DNA of 64,000 nucleotides, taken from RH-AL1 sp965277735. GTDB taxonomy: Bacteria > Pseudomonadota > Alphaproteobacteria > Rhizobiales > Beijerinckiaceae. Made by a program: the position numbers and the translations under genes. The stretch is taken from positions 2,604,001 to 2,668,000 of the forward strand of contig CBDIDO010000003.1 of the NCBI GenBank assembly GCA_965277735.1. The letters are read 5' to 3'. Shown one piece after another: positions 52,237 through 62,245 of the stretch (its first letter is position 1; every line of letters begins with the position of its first letter). The notes under the pieces were generated by a model, which did no database searches, was not told the DNA's origin, and saw only the letters and a list, made by a program, of their open reading frames with translations.

Positions 52237-53007
52237 CTACCCCCGGCTGGTCGCCACGTCGATCTCGTCGATCAGCGATTGGACCCGCGCGGCATTCGAG
52301 CCCGGCTCCTGCCAGCCCCCCCGCGCGATCGAGCGCACGTCGACCAGCGTCTGATCGCCCGACTGCTTGACGCGGATGACGACATCGGCGGGAAAGCCCA
52401 TGACGAAGGTCTTGGCCACCGCATCCACTTCGCCGGGCGCGGTGTCGCCGGGGTCGACCTCGTCGACGATCTGCCAGTGGTGCCGGCGCACGATCTTGCG
52501 CACCTTGGCGAAGACCGCGTCGACGTCGTCGTCGATCGTCAGCGTGTCGAAGTCGGGATAGAGGCGGTTCTCGGCATCCTTCGCGGCGGCGCTCATCGGC
52601 CCGGGCACATGGCCGTGGCGTGCCTCGCGCGCCTTCTCGGTCGTCATGAACGCCGGCGGATCGTCGATATCGGTCGAAAGGTCGGCGACCGGCGGCACGG
52701 TGCGCGCCTGGACCGCGAGATAGGCGGGATAGAGCAGCATCAGTCCCGACAGCGCCAGGCCGCCGACGGCGATGCCGATGCCGCGGTAGCCCTTCTGCCA
52801 GATCACCACCATGGCGACGAGCGCCGCAAGAATCGACAGACCCGCGACCGCAAGCGCGGCGCCCTCGATTGCCAGCGCCGCCGTCGGATCGAGCCCGCGC
52901 CGCGCCAGCACGATGCCGATGATCGCGACGAGCAGCGCGAAGACCGCGAGGTTGCGGCTCCAGATCGCGGAGCGCGAGAACGGGTCCTCGAGGATCAGCC
53001 GGCGCAT
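52237..53007 (-). CDS. DUF1499 family membrane protein
   Basis: The 256-residue protein has three N-terminal membrane helices: AVFALLVAIIGIVLARRG, LSILAALVAMVVIWQKG and GIGIAVGGLALSGLMLLYPA. A soluble domain with YPDFDTLTIDDDVDAVFAKV, TFVMGFPADVVIRVKQSG and TLVDVRSIARGG follows. This is the DUF1499 pattern; no biochemical function is established for the family. It ends next to a RIME-type palindrome. Confidence 0.85.
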   Translation of the reverse strand: MRRLILEDPFSRSAIWSRNLAVFALLVAIIGIVLARRGLDPTAALAIEGAALAVAGLSILAALVAMVVIWQKGYRGIGIAVGGLALSGLMLLYPAYLAVQARTVPPVADLSTDIDDPPAFMTTEKAREARHGHVPGPMSAAAKDAENRLYPDFDTLTIDDDVDAVFAKVRKIVRRHHWQIVDEVDPGDTAPGEVDAVAKTFVMGFPADVVIRVKQSGDQTLVDVRSIARGGWQEPGSNAARVQSLIDEIDVATSRG

Positions 53008-53111
53008 CGGCGCCCGACCCCGGAGGTTTCGATGATCGGCGAAAGCACATGCCCGTTCATGCGCACGTCTTTTCTACACCCTTCGCCGATCGGCAAGTCT
53101 CTTCGACGTCG

Positions 53112-53197
53112 CCGTCATGCCGGGCCGTTGCAGCTTCTTCAAGCAAGGAACCGAGATGTCTCGGCTTGGATGGCCGGGACAAGCCCGGCCATGACGG
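53112..53197. repeat. Inverted-repeat element with CGTCATGCCGGG ends
   Basis: CGTCATGCCGGGCC at one end and GGCCGGGACAAGCCCGGCCA then TGACGG at the other, separated by a short centre with an ACCGAGATGTCTCGGC-like stem. It lies between the DUF1499 start and the acyl-CoA ligase stop. It is related by its ends to the in-frame element at 46715-46846. Such elements are common in Bradyrhizobium-like genomes. Confidence 0.7.
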
Positions 53198-53221
53198 ACG
53201 CGCTATCGCAAACCGGTGTCG

Positions 53222-54850
<1,629 letters not shown>

Positions 54851-55168
54851 GCCTTCCACCCCTTGGTGGCCGGGCTTAGATCCCGGCTCTGCTCTTTCCG
54901 TCGTGTGCCATGACGCTTGCGAATGGCTCGGCGGCTTCCCTTGCCGAAGCTGGGACGCTCGTGACCATGAAAGCGACAAGACAACGCCCTAACGTAGAGC
55001 ACTCTTGCATCCGGCATAGCGGAAATTCGCTCTGTCCCGAAACCGGTCGTTCGTCGAGAATGCCGGCGATCGCATTTAGGAAGCCGTTAACCGCCGTACC
55101 GGATGCTCGAAGCTTAAGACGACGATCAGCCACTCCATCGTCCCTCTAGCGTAAAGCGAGCCTTCGAA
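54851..55168. other. Intergenic region, no gene seen
   Basis: These 318 bases separate the divergent acyl-CoA ligase gene and the small gene at 55169. I see no convincing coding sequence or RNA. GGTGGCCGGGC...CCCGG near 54866-54890 may be a degraded fragment of the CGTCAT/CCGGG repeat family. Confidence 0.4.
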
Positions 55169-55357
55169 ATGGAACCGATCCTCTCCAACCTCGCCGACAA
55201 GACGCCCCGCAACGCGCCGCACGACCTGCTGTCGCGCCTGTATCGCGAGATCGGCATCTCGGCCGTGGCCGCGGCCCTCGAGGTCTCGTCCGACGCGCTG
55301 GAGCAGCGGCAGACGCCGAAGGCCAAGCGCGAGTCCCTGGTCAAGCAAGCCGCCTGA
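55169..55357 (+). CDS. Small hypothetical protein
   Basis: The 62-residue product reads MEPILSNLADKTPRNAPHDL, then LSRLYREIGISAVAAALEVS, and ends in a Lys/Arg-rich stretch. It looks like a compact helical, soluble protein. I do not know a function. Codon use resembles neighbouring genes and the amphipathic helix content supports a real gene, but the ribosome-binding site is weak, so I am only moderately sure. Confidence 0.5.
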   Translation: MEPILSNLADKTPRNAPHDLLSRLYREIGISAVAAALEVSSDALEQRQTPKAKRESLVKQAA

Positions 55358-55498
55358 CGCGCAACCTGGGCAGAGCGACGGCGGGCGTCGAGCGCCGGCG
55401 CCCTGCCGATCTTGTCCCTGGTTGCACTGCGAAACCTTTTCGTGGACTCCTGCCTTGATTGACGTGCCGGTCGAACCGGTACGGAAAGGCAGGATCGC

Positions 55499-56422
55499 TT
55501 GACCCTACTTCTTCGCCACGATTCCAGCGTCGAGCACGACACCGGCCCCGGTCATCCCGAGCGCGCCGATCGCATCCGCGCGATCGAGGCCGCGCTCGCC
55601 GACCCGCGCTTCGATGCGCTGGCGCGCGAGGACGCCCCCGAAGGCACCGCCGAGGCGGTCACCCGCGTCCACCCCGCCCCCTATTTCGCCGCCGTGAAGG
55701 ACGCCGCGCCCAAGTCCGGCATGATCGCGCTCGACGGCGACACGATCATGAGCCCGGGCACCTGGGGCTGCATGATGCACGCGATCGGTGGCGCGATGCG
55801 CGCCGTCGACGCGGTGATGGACGGCCAGCACGCCAACGCGTTTCTCTCGGTGCGCCCGCCCGGCCACCACGCCGAGATCGCGACGCCAATGGGCTTCTGC
55901 CTCTTCAACACCGCCGCCGTCGCGGCGCGGCACGCGCAGGCGATCCACGGTGCCGGCCGCGTCGCGATCGTCGACTTCGACGTGCACCACGGCAACGGCA
56001 CGCAGGCGATCTTCTGGGCCGACCCGACCGTGATGTACGGCTCGACGCATCAGATGCCGCTGTTCCCCGGCACCGGCGCGCTGGGCGAGCGCGGCGCGCA
56101 CGACCAGATCGTCAACGCGCCGCTGCGCGCTGGCGACGACGGCGCGACCTTCCGCAAGGCGATGGGCAAGGTGCTGACGCGGCTCGACGGGTTCGCGCCC
56201 GACCTGATCATCATCTCGGCCGGCTTCGACGCGCACCATCTCGACCCGCTCGGCAGCGTCCAGCTCGTCGAGGACGATTACGCCTGGATCACCGAGCAGC
56301 TGATGGAAAAGGCCCGCAAACATTGCGGCGGCAAGGTCGTGTCGCTGCTCGAAGGCGGCTACGACCTCGAGGGGCTCTCGAAGTCTGTCGCGGCGCATGT
56401 CGGGACGCTGATGGGGGCGTAG
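55499..56422 (+). CDS. Histone-deacetylase-family amidohydrolase
   Basis: The 307-residue protein has the class-II-like HDAC/acetylpolyamine amidohydrolase fold: HDTGPGHPERADRIRAIEAA, RPPGHHAEIATPMGFCLFNT, Zn-binding VDFDVHHGNGTQAIFWAD, and ISAGFDAHHLDPLGSVQLVE. Bacterial members deacetylate small molecules such as acetylpolyamines or proteins; the substrate is unknown. The start is TTG 55499 with AGGA upstream. It is convergent with hppA, with a RIME-like element between. Confidence 0.92.
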   Translation: MTLLLRHDSSVEHDTGPGHPERADRIRAIEAALADPRFDALAREDAPEGTAEAVTRVHPAPYFAAVKDAAPKSGMIALDGDTIMSPGTWGCMMHAIGGAMRAVDAVMDGQHANAFLSVRPPGHHAEIATPMGFCLFNTAAVAARHAQAIHGAGRVAIVDFDVHHGNGTQAIFWADPTVMYGSTHQMPLFPGTGALGERGAHDQIVNAPLRAGDDGATFRKAMGKVLTRLDGFAPDLIIISAGFDAHHLDPLGSVQLVEDDYAWITEQLMEKARKHCGGKVVSLLEGGYDLEGLSKSVAAHVGTLMGA

Positions 56423-56432
56423 ACGTCACTTC

Positions 56433-56580
56433 TTCTTCTCCCGCTTGCGGGAGAAGGTGGCCCCGCGCAGCGGGGTCGGATGAAGGGCGATGCCGTCTCG
56501 CCCTATTCGTCCAGTCTGGCTCTGAGATCCCTCATCCGACCCGACTTCGTCGGGCCCCCTTCTCCCGCAAGCGAAGGGAG
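56433..56580. repeat. RIME-like element between HDAC gene and hppA
   Basis: Full copy: CTTCTCCCGCTTGCGGGAGA terminal hairpin, a CCCCGCGCAGCGGGG stem, GGATGAAGGG, a centre of about 45 bases, CCCTCATCCG, a CCCGACTTCGTCGGG stem, and a closing CTTCTCCCGCAAGCG arm that is slightly decayed. It separates two convergent genes and may terminate both. Confidence 0.88.
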
Positions 56581-56589
56581 AGCCGAGCC

Positions 56590-58725
56590 TCAGTGCGCCA
56601 GGATCGCCAGCAGCAGCAGCGCGACGATGTTGGTGATCTTGATCGCCGGGTTCACGGCGGGACCCGCGGTGTCCTTGTAGGGGTCGCCGACGGTGTCGCC
56701 GGTCACCGACGCCTTGTGCGCGTCGCCGCCCTTCAGGTGCTTCACGCCGTCCTTGTCGATGAAGCCGTCCTCGAAGGACTTCTTGGCGTTGTCCCAGGCG
56801 CCGCCGCCCGAGGTCATCGAGATGGCGACGAAGATGCCGTTGACGATCACGCCGAGCAGCGAGGCGCCGAGCGCAGCGAAACCCTGCGCCTTGCCGGCGA
56901 TGCCCCAGACGACGAAGAACACGAACGGCGGGGCCAGCACCGGCAGCAGCGACGGGATGATCATCTCCTTGATCGCGGCCTTGGTGAGCAGGTCGACGGC
57001 GCGCGCGTAGTTCGGGCGCGAGGTGCCGGCCATGATGCCCGGATCGTCGTGGAACTGGCGGCGCACCTCCTCGACCACCGAGCCGGCGGCGCGGCCGACG
57101 GCGGTCATCGCGATGCCGCCGAAGAGGTAGGGGATCAAACCCCCGAAGATCAGCCCGGCGACGACATAGGGGTTCGACAGGTCGAAGCTGATCGTCCCGA
57201 TCCCGGCGAAGAACGGGAACTTGTCCCCGTTCGCCGCGAAATAGTTGAGATCGTTCGAATAGGCGGCAAACAGCACCAGCGCGCCGAGACCGGCCGAGCC
57301 GATCGCGTAGCCCTTGGTGACGGCCTTGGTCGTGTTGCCGACCGCGTCGAGCGCATCCGTCGAGTGACGCACCTCGGGGGGCAGGCCGGCCATCTCGGCG
57401 ATGCCGCCGGCGTTGTCGGTGACCGGACCGAAAGCGTCGAGCGCGACGATCATGCCGGCGAGGCCGAGCATCGTGGTCACCGCGATCGCGAGGCCGAACA
57501 GGCCAGCGAGCTGGTAGGTGGCGATGATGCCGCCGATGATCACCATCGCCGGCAGCGCCGTCGACTCGAGCGACATCGCGAGACCCTGGATCACGTTGGT
57601 GCCGTGGCCGGTGACAGAAGCCTGCGCGATCGAGACGACCGGGCGCTTGCCCGTGCCGGTGTAGTACTCGGTGATGACGACGATCAGCGCCGTCACGACG
57701 AGGCCCACCAACCCGCAGAAGAACAGGCTCAGGCCGGTGACCGCGACGCCCTTCGCCGTGCCGATCACGCCGAAGCCGACGGTGAGGTAGGTGGCGATCG
57801 CGAGGCCGACGATCGACAGCAGGCCGGTGACGATCAGCCCCTTGTACAGCGCGCCCATGATCGAGTTGTTGGCGCCGAGCTTCACGAAATAGGTGCCGAC
57901 GATCGAGGTGACGATGCAGGTCGCGCAGATCGCCAGCGGATAGAGCATCGCCGACTTGAGCACGTCCTGGCCGCCGAAGAAGATGGCGGCGAGCACCATC
58001 GTCGCGACGACGGTGACGGCGTAGGTCTCGAAGAGGTCGGCCGCCATGCCGGCGCAATCGCCGACGTTGTCGCCCACGTTGTCGGCGATCGTGGCGGGGT
58101 TGCGCGGGTCATCCTCCGGGATGCCGGCCTCGACCTTGCCGACGAGGTCGGCGCCGACGTCGGCGCCCTTGGTGAAGATGCCGCCGCCGAGACGCGCGAA
58201 GATCGAGATCAGCGAGGCGCCGAAGCCGAGCGCCACCAGCGCGTCGATCACTTCGCGGCTATTGGGCGCATGGCCCATGCCCGCGGTGAGGATGTAATAA
58301 TAGACCGACACGCCGAGCAGCGCGAGGCCGGCGACGAGCATGCCGGTGATGGCGCCCGCCTTGAACGAGATGTCGAGGCCACGCGCCAGCGACAGCGAGG
58401 CGCCCTGCGCCGTGCGCACGTTGGCGCGCACAGAGACGTTCATGCCGATGAAGCCCGCCATGCCCGAAAGCACCGCGCCGATCAGGAAGCCGATCGCGAC
58501 CGGCCAGGAGAGCAGGAACCCGAGGATGACGAAGATGACGATGCCGACGGCGGCGATCGTGATGTACTGGCGGCGGAGGTAGGCCTGCGCGCCCTCGGCG
58601 ATGGCGCCGGCGATCTCCTGCATGCGGGGCGAGCCGGCATCGGCGGCGAGGAGCTGCGTGGTGGTGACGATCCCATAAATGACCGCCAGCACGCCGCCGA
58701 GGATCACGAGCCAGATACCGTTCAT
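56590..58725 (-). CDS. hppA: K+-insensitive pyrophosphate-energized proton pump
   Basis: HppA couples pyrophosphate hydrolysis to proton export across the membrane. The 711-residue protein has about 16 helices and the PPi/Mg2+-binding loops FTKGADVGADLVGKVEAGIP and ADNVGDNVGDCAGMAADLFE. The ion-selectivity segment reads GNTTKAVTKGYAIGSAGLGA. The lysine after GNTT marks the K+-independent subfamily, so it should not need potassium. ATG 58725 has GGAGA upstream; an ATG further out is also in frame. Confidence 0.96.
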   Translation of the reverse strand: MNGIWLVILGGVLAVIYGIVTTTQLLAADAGSPRMQEIAGAIAEGAQAYLRRQYITIAAVGIVIFVILGFLLSWPVAIGFLIGAVLSGMAGFIGMNVSVRANVRTAQGASLSLARGLDISFKAGAITGMLVAGLALLGVSVYYYILTAGMGHAPNSREVIDALVALGFGASLISIFARLGGGIFTKGADVGADLVGKVEAGIPEDDPRNPATIADNVGDNVGDCAGMAADLFETYAVTVVATMVLAAIFFGGQDVLKSAMLYPLAICATCIVTSIVGTYFVKLGANNSIMGALYKGLIVTGLLSIVGLAIATYLTVGFGVIGTAKGVAVTGLSLFFCGLVGLVVTALIVVITEYYTGTGKRPVVSIAQASVTGHGTNVIQGLAMSLESTALPAMVIIGGIIATYQLAGLFGLAIAVTTMLGLAGMIVALDAFGPVTDNAGGIAEMAGLPPEVRHSTDALDAVGNTTKAVTKGYAIGSAGLGALVLFAAYSNDLNYFAANGDKFPFFAGIGTISFDLSNPYVVAGLIFGGLIPYLFGGIAMTAVGRAAGSVVEEVRRQFHDDPGIMAGTSRPNYARAVDLLTKAAIKEMIIPSLLPVLAPPFVFFVVWGIAGKAQGFAALGASLLGVIVNGIFVAISMTSGGGAWDNAKKSFEDGFIDKDGVKHLKGGDAHKASVTGDTVGDPYKDTAGPAVNPAIKITNIVALLLLAILAH

Positions 58726-58868
58726 CGCGTCGTCTCTCCCACCATAATTTTCGAGCGGTTGTGCCCCGACGATTTTTGCGCGGGACACATGGCAGAAAGC
58801 GCAAGCCTCTGCAATTGACTAAAGCTTGGCCGCGAGTGGTTCTCCCAAGTTTCGGGACCATCGGGTGA

Positions 58869-58885
58869 CTGGACGAAACGTCCAG
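58869..58885. promoter_or_regulatory. Perfect inverted repeat upstream of the CMD-family gene
   Basis: CTGGACG AAA CGTCCAG is a perfect 7-bp inverted repeat with a 3-base centre. It ends 24 bases before the ATG at 58910, in the region between hppA and this gene. It could be a repressor operator or a 5' leader hairpin. No protein is known to bind it. Confidence 0.4.
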
Positions 58886-58909
58886 CCTCAATCCAAGGGA
58901 GGAATTGAC

Positions 58910-59545
58910 ATGAATATCCTCGCGCGCGCCGCAGCCTCGACACTGCTCTTCGCTGCCCTTGCCGGTCCGGCCGCCGCCGACCACCGCTTCCCGCCGCTCG
59001 AGCCGAGCGCGATGTCGCCCGAGCAGAAGGCGATCTGGGACGCGATCGCCTCCGGGCCGCGCAAGTCGACGGGCGGCCCGTTCAACGCCTGGCTGCGCAG
59101 CCCCGCCCTCGCCGACCGGCTGCAGAAGGTCGGCGAATACGTGCGCTTCCAGTCGTCGCTGCCGAAGCGCCTGAACGAGTTCGCGATCCTCGTCGCCGGC
59201 CGCTACTGGGACACGCCGTTCGAGTGGGACTACCATTATCCGCTGGCGCTCCAGGCCGGCGTGCCCGCGGGCGTGCTGGCCGATCTCGCCGAGGGCCGTG
59301 AACCGGCAGGCATGTCGGAGGGCGAGGCGCTGGTCTATGGCTTCTCGACCGAGCTGCGCCGCGACAGGAACGTCTCGGACGCGACCTACGCCAAGGCGCT
59401 GGCCCAATTCGGGGAGCGCGGCGTGCTCGATCTCGTCGCCGTCGCCGGCTACTACGATCTCGTCTGCATGACGCTGAACGTCGCCGAGGTGCCGGTGCCG
59501 GCGGGCTCCAAGGTGCCGCCGCTAAAGCCGCTGGCGACGCGCTAG
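58910..59545 (+). CDS. Exported carboxymuconolactone decarboxylase (AhpD-like) family protein
   Basis: The 211-residue product has a signal peptide (LARAAASTLLFAALAGPAAA) followed by the CMD fold: RLNEFAILVAGRYWDTPFEW, YHYPLALQAGVPAGVLADLA, and VLDLVAVAGYYDLVCMTLN. There is no AhpD C-x-x-C pair, so a peroxidase role is unlikely; this subgroup is of unknown function. GGGAGGA at suitable spacing supports ATG 58910. Confidence 0.85.
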   Translation: MNILARAAASTLLFAALAGPAAADHRFPPLEPSAMSPEQKAIWDAIASGPRKSTGGPFNAWLRSPALADRLQKVGEYVRFQSSLPKRLNEFAILVAGRYWDTPFEWDYHYPLALQAGVPAGVLADLAEGREPAGMSEGEALVYGFSTELRRDRNVSDATYAKALAQFGERGVLDLVAVAGYYDLVCMTLNVAEVPVPAGSKVPPLKPLATR

Positions 59546-59563
59546 AGCGGAGCAATCCAGTAG

Positions 59564-59674
59564 CCTTATGGTGAGGAGCACCGTAGGTGCGTCTCGAACC
59601 AAGAGGCGGTCCCGAGACGGTGCTTCCTGGAGACCTCGTGGTTCGAGACGCGCTTCGCGCTCCTCACCATGAGG
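59564..59674. repeat. Inverted-repeat element with CCTCATGGTGAGGAGC ends
   Basis: CCTTATGGTGAGGAGC at one end and GCTCCTCACCATGAGG at the other, with inner arms GTGCGTCTCGAACCA and TGGTTCGAGACGCGC. It is a third repeat family, distinct from the RIME-like and CGTCAT/CCGGG ones. It separates the convergent CMD-family and thiL genes. Confidence 0.75.
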
Positions 59675-59692
59675 CATCGAGGAACGGCAAAG

Positions 59693-60691
59693 TCAGGCAA
59701 AATGCTGGAAGCTGTGGCGCGCGAGATCGAGCAGGGCGCCATTCCCGTCGCGCACCTGCATCGGCCCCTCGCCGGGCTCCGCGGTGCCGATGCGCGCGAC
59801 GGGTACGCCGGCAGCCGCCGCGGCGCGGGCAAACGACTCGGCCTCGTCGGGCGGGACGGCGCACAGGATCTCGTAATCGTCGCCGTCGGCCAGCACGTGC
59901 TCCCAAAGGCGCGGATGCGCCGCGACGAGGGCCCGCACCGCCGGCGACAGCGGGATGTCGGGCAGCGCCAGCGTCGCGGTCAGGTTTTCCAGGCGCAGCA
60001 TCTTGCCGAGGTCGCCGAGCAGGCCGTCGGAGACGTCCATCGCGGCGTGCGCATGATCGCGCAGCGCGTCGCGCATCTGCAGCCGCGGCTCGGGGCGGCG
60101 GTGGCGTCCGACGAGAGCCGCGCGCGATGCCGGGTCGAGGCCGGCGATCCAGCCGGCATCCTCGGGCTCGGCGAAGCAGATGCGCAGACCGAGCGCGGCA
60201 TCGCCGATCGTGCCGGTGACGAAGAGCGCGTCGCCGGCGCGGGCGCCGGTGCGCGGCACCATGCGGCCGACCGCGACCTCGCCGAAGGCGGTGATCGAGA
60301 TCGTCAGTGGGCCTGGGGTGGCTGTGGTGTCGCCGCCGAGCAGCGGGCACGCGAAGCCGCGGAGATCGTCGGCGAGGCCGGTGCAGAAGGCGGCGAGCCA
60401 CGGCTCGGTCCAATCGTGCGGCAGGGCGAGACCGAGCAGCACGCCGGTCGGCACCGCCGCCTTGGCGGCGAGGTCGGACAGGTTCACGCGCAGCGCCTTG
60501 CGCGCGATGATTTCGGGCGGATCGTCGGGGAAGAAATGCACGCCGGCGACGAGCATGTCCTTGGTGACGACGAGGTCGTGGCCGGGGCGCGGGGTCGCCA
60601 GCGCCGCATCGTCGCGCAGGCCGAGCCCGCCGGGCCCGCCGAGCGGGGCGAGATAGCGGGCGATGAGCTCGTCTTCGGTGGGACGGGTCAT
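59693..60691 (-). CDS. thiL: Thiamine-monophosphate kinase
   Basis: ThiL phosphorylates thiamine monophosphate to thiamine diphosphate. The 332-residue protein begins TRPTEDELIARYLAPLGGPG and has RDDAALATPRPGHDLVVTKD, RKALRVNLSDLAAKAAVP, CPLLGGDTTATPG and HAAMDVSDGLLGDLGKML, the ATP/Mg2+-binding set of the AIRS/PurM fold. ATG 60691 overlaps the stop of the upstream GNAT gene by 4 bases (ATGA). Other thi genes are not in the window. Confidence 0.95.
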   Translation of the reverse strand: MTRPTEDELIARYLAPLGGPGGLGLRDDAALATPRPGHDLVVTKDMLVAGVHFFPDDPPEIIARKALRVNLSDLAAKAAVPTGVLLGLALPHDWTEPWLAAFCTGLADDLRGFACPLLGGDTTATPGPLTISITAFGEVAVGRMVPRTGARAGDALFVTGTIGDAALGLRICFAEPEDAGWIAGLDPASRAALVGRHRRPEPRLQMRDALRDHAHAAMDVSDGLLGDLGKMLRLENLTATLALPDIPLSPAVRALVAAHPRLWEHVLADGDDYEILCAVPPDEAESFARAAAAAGVPVARIGTAEPGEGPMQVRDGNGALLDLARHSFQHFA

Positions 60692-61293
60692 CGCAAGCCC
60701 CGCGGAACGCCCCGCGCCGGTCGCATCAGCGACCAGTGATGCGGACCGTCCGGCACGCGCCATTCGTGGGTCACCTCGAAGCCGAGGCGTCGGTAGAGCG
60801 GCAGATTGCGTTCGTTCGCGGTTTCGAGATAGGCGGCCACCCCATCGGCGTCGGCACGGGCGAGGCCAGGTGCGATGGCGGCGGAGCCGAGGCCCCTGCC
60901 CTGCGCCTCCGGCCGGCAGCCGACGATGTGCAGGTACCAGTGCGGCTCGCGCGGATGCGCGGCGTCGCTGGCGGCGCTGACGGCGAGCGCGCGCGGCAGC
61001 GCGAGGCCGGCCGCGTGCAGCCACGGCAAGCCGTGGCGCAGCTTCTCCGGCCAGTGCAGCGCGCCCTGCCCCGGCGCGCGCCACAGGGTGGCCGCTTCGC
61101 CGCCCTGCGTGACGAAACGGGCACCGTGCGCCCCGTCGCCGTCGTAGAGGATCGCCATGAGGCGCGGCAGGCGCAGGCGGCGGTCGGCCTCATCCGGAAA
61201 GATGAACGCCATCACCGGGTCGTCCTGGAAGGCGGCCGCCAGCGTGGCGACGACGGCCTTGCGATCGTCCGGTGCGGGGATGCGGATGGTCAC
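60688..61293 (-). CDS. GNAT family N-acetyltransferase
   Basis: A 201-residue acetyltransferase: N-terminus (M)TIRIPAPDDRKAVVATLAAA, CoA-binding CRPEAQGRGLGSAAIAPGLA and C-terminal ETANERNLPLYRRLGFEVTH. This puppy-type/PA4534-like arrangement is common; the substrate is unknown. I chose GTG 61293; GTG 61302 is in frame but would overlap the end of the RIME-like element, whose GGGAGAA could still serve as ribosome-binding site. Translationally coupled to thiL. Confidence 0.85.
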   Translation of the reverse strand: MTIRIPAPDDRKAVVATLAAAFQDDPVMAFIFPDEADRRLRLPRLMAILYDGDGAHGARFVTQGGEAATLWRAPGQGALHWPEKLRHGLPWLHAAGLALPRALAVSAASDAAHPREPHWYLHIVGCRPEAQGRGLGSAAIAPGLARADADGVAAYLETANERNLPLYRRLGFEVTHEWRVPDGPHHWSLMRPARGVPRGLR

Positions 61294-61301
61294 GGCTCTC
61301 A

Positions 61302-61450
61302 CTTCTCCCGCTTGCGGGAGAAAGTGGCCCCGCGAGGAGGGGTCGGATGAGGGGCGCTTCCGCCTGCATCTGCGTCGGAAGAGAAGCGGCCAGCACCCTC
61401 ATCCGACCCGACTGCGTCGGGCCACCTTCTCCCGCAAGCGGAAGAAGGGA
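61302..61450. repeat. RIME-like element upstream of the GNAT-thiL pair
   Basis: Full copy: CTTCTCCCGCTTGCGGGAGA hairpin, a CCCCGCGAGGAGGGG stem, GGATGAGGGG, a centre, CCCTCATCCG, a CCCGACTGCGTCGGG stem, and a closing CTTCTCCCGCAAGCGGAAGA arm. It fills the gap between ssb and the GNAT start, on the transcript of the latter. Confidence 0.88.
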
Positions 61451-61466
61451 AAGCCGTGACCATCAC

Positions 61467-61988
61467 CTAGAACGGGATGTCGTCGTCGATGACGTCGTTC
61501 ATGCGGCCGCCGCCGGCGGTCGCCGGACGCCGATCGTTGCCGGCGCCACCACCGGCGCCGCCCGTGCGCTGCATCGGCGAGGAGCGGCCGAAGCCGCCGC
61601 CGTCCCCCGCCTCGTCCATGGCGCCACCGCCGCCGCCGCGCGAATCGAGCAGCGCGAGCTCGCCGCGGAAGCGCTGCAGCACGACCTCGGTCGACTTGCG
61701 CTGGTTGCCGTCGCGGTCGGTGTATTCGCGCGTCTGCAGCTGGCCCTCGATGTACACCTTCGAGCCCTTCTTGCAGTATTGCTCGGCGACGCGGCCGAGG
61801 TTCTCGTTGAAGATGACGATGTTGTGCCACTCGGTGCGGTCCTTTCGCTCGCCGGTGGCCTTGTCGCGCCAGGACTCGGTCGTGGCGATCGAGAAGTTGA
61901 CGACGGGATCGCCAGCGCCGGTGCGACGCGTCTCGGGGTCGCGGCCCAGATTGCCGATCAGGATGACCTTGTTGACGCTGCCCGCCAT
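61467..61988 (-). CDS. ssb: Single-stranded DNA-binding protein
   Basis: SSB coats single-stranded DNA in replication and repair. The 173-residue protein begins MAGSVNKVILIGNLGRDPET, with the OB-fold RTEWHNIVIFNENLGRVAEQ and GSKVYIEGQLQTREYTDRDG. A Gly-rich linker follows, then the acidic tip DDDIPF that binds partner proteins. ATG 61988 matches the family start; the frame extends 19 codons upstream. No LexA box was seen. Confidence 0.97.
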   Translation of the reverse strand: MAGSVNKVILIGNLGRDPETRRTGAGDPVVNFSIATTESWRDKATGERKDRTEWHNIVIFNENLGRVAEQYCKKGSKVYIEGQLQTREYTDRDGNQRKSTEVVLQRFRGELALLDSRGGGGGAMDEAGDGGGFGRSSPMQRTGGAGGGAGNDRRPATAGGGRMNDVIDDDIPF

Positions 61989-62245
61989 GTGACGCTCCTC
62001 GCACGAAATTCGGCTCAGCGAACGCGAAGCCAAGCCCCAAGTCAACGCGACGCCGCCGCGCTTGTCGCCTTCTCCCCGTCATTCGCGGGGGCGCACCTGT
62101 CCCGGCAGCCCGTGGATCTTGTTCTATTTATGTTCTCATTTTCATTGGCGTCAATCGAATTCATCAGAGCCTCCGCCCAGCGGACCCCTTCGATCCCGTT
62201 GCGCTTTTCGCTAAGCCGACATCGACCACCCACCGGGATCCTGCC

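Noticed and set aside
55459..58818. Long plus-strand open frame across the HDAC and hppA genes
   Set aside because: It overlaps two certain genes out of phase or antisense and is low-complexity Arg/Asp/His-rich, a typical shadow of GC-rich coding DNA.
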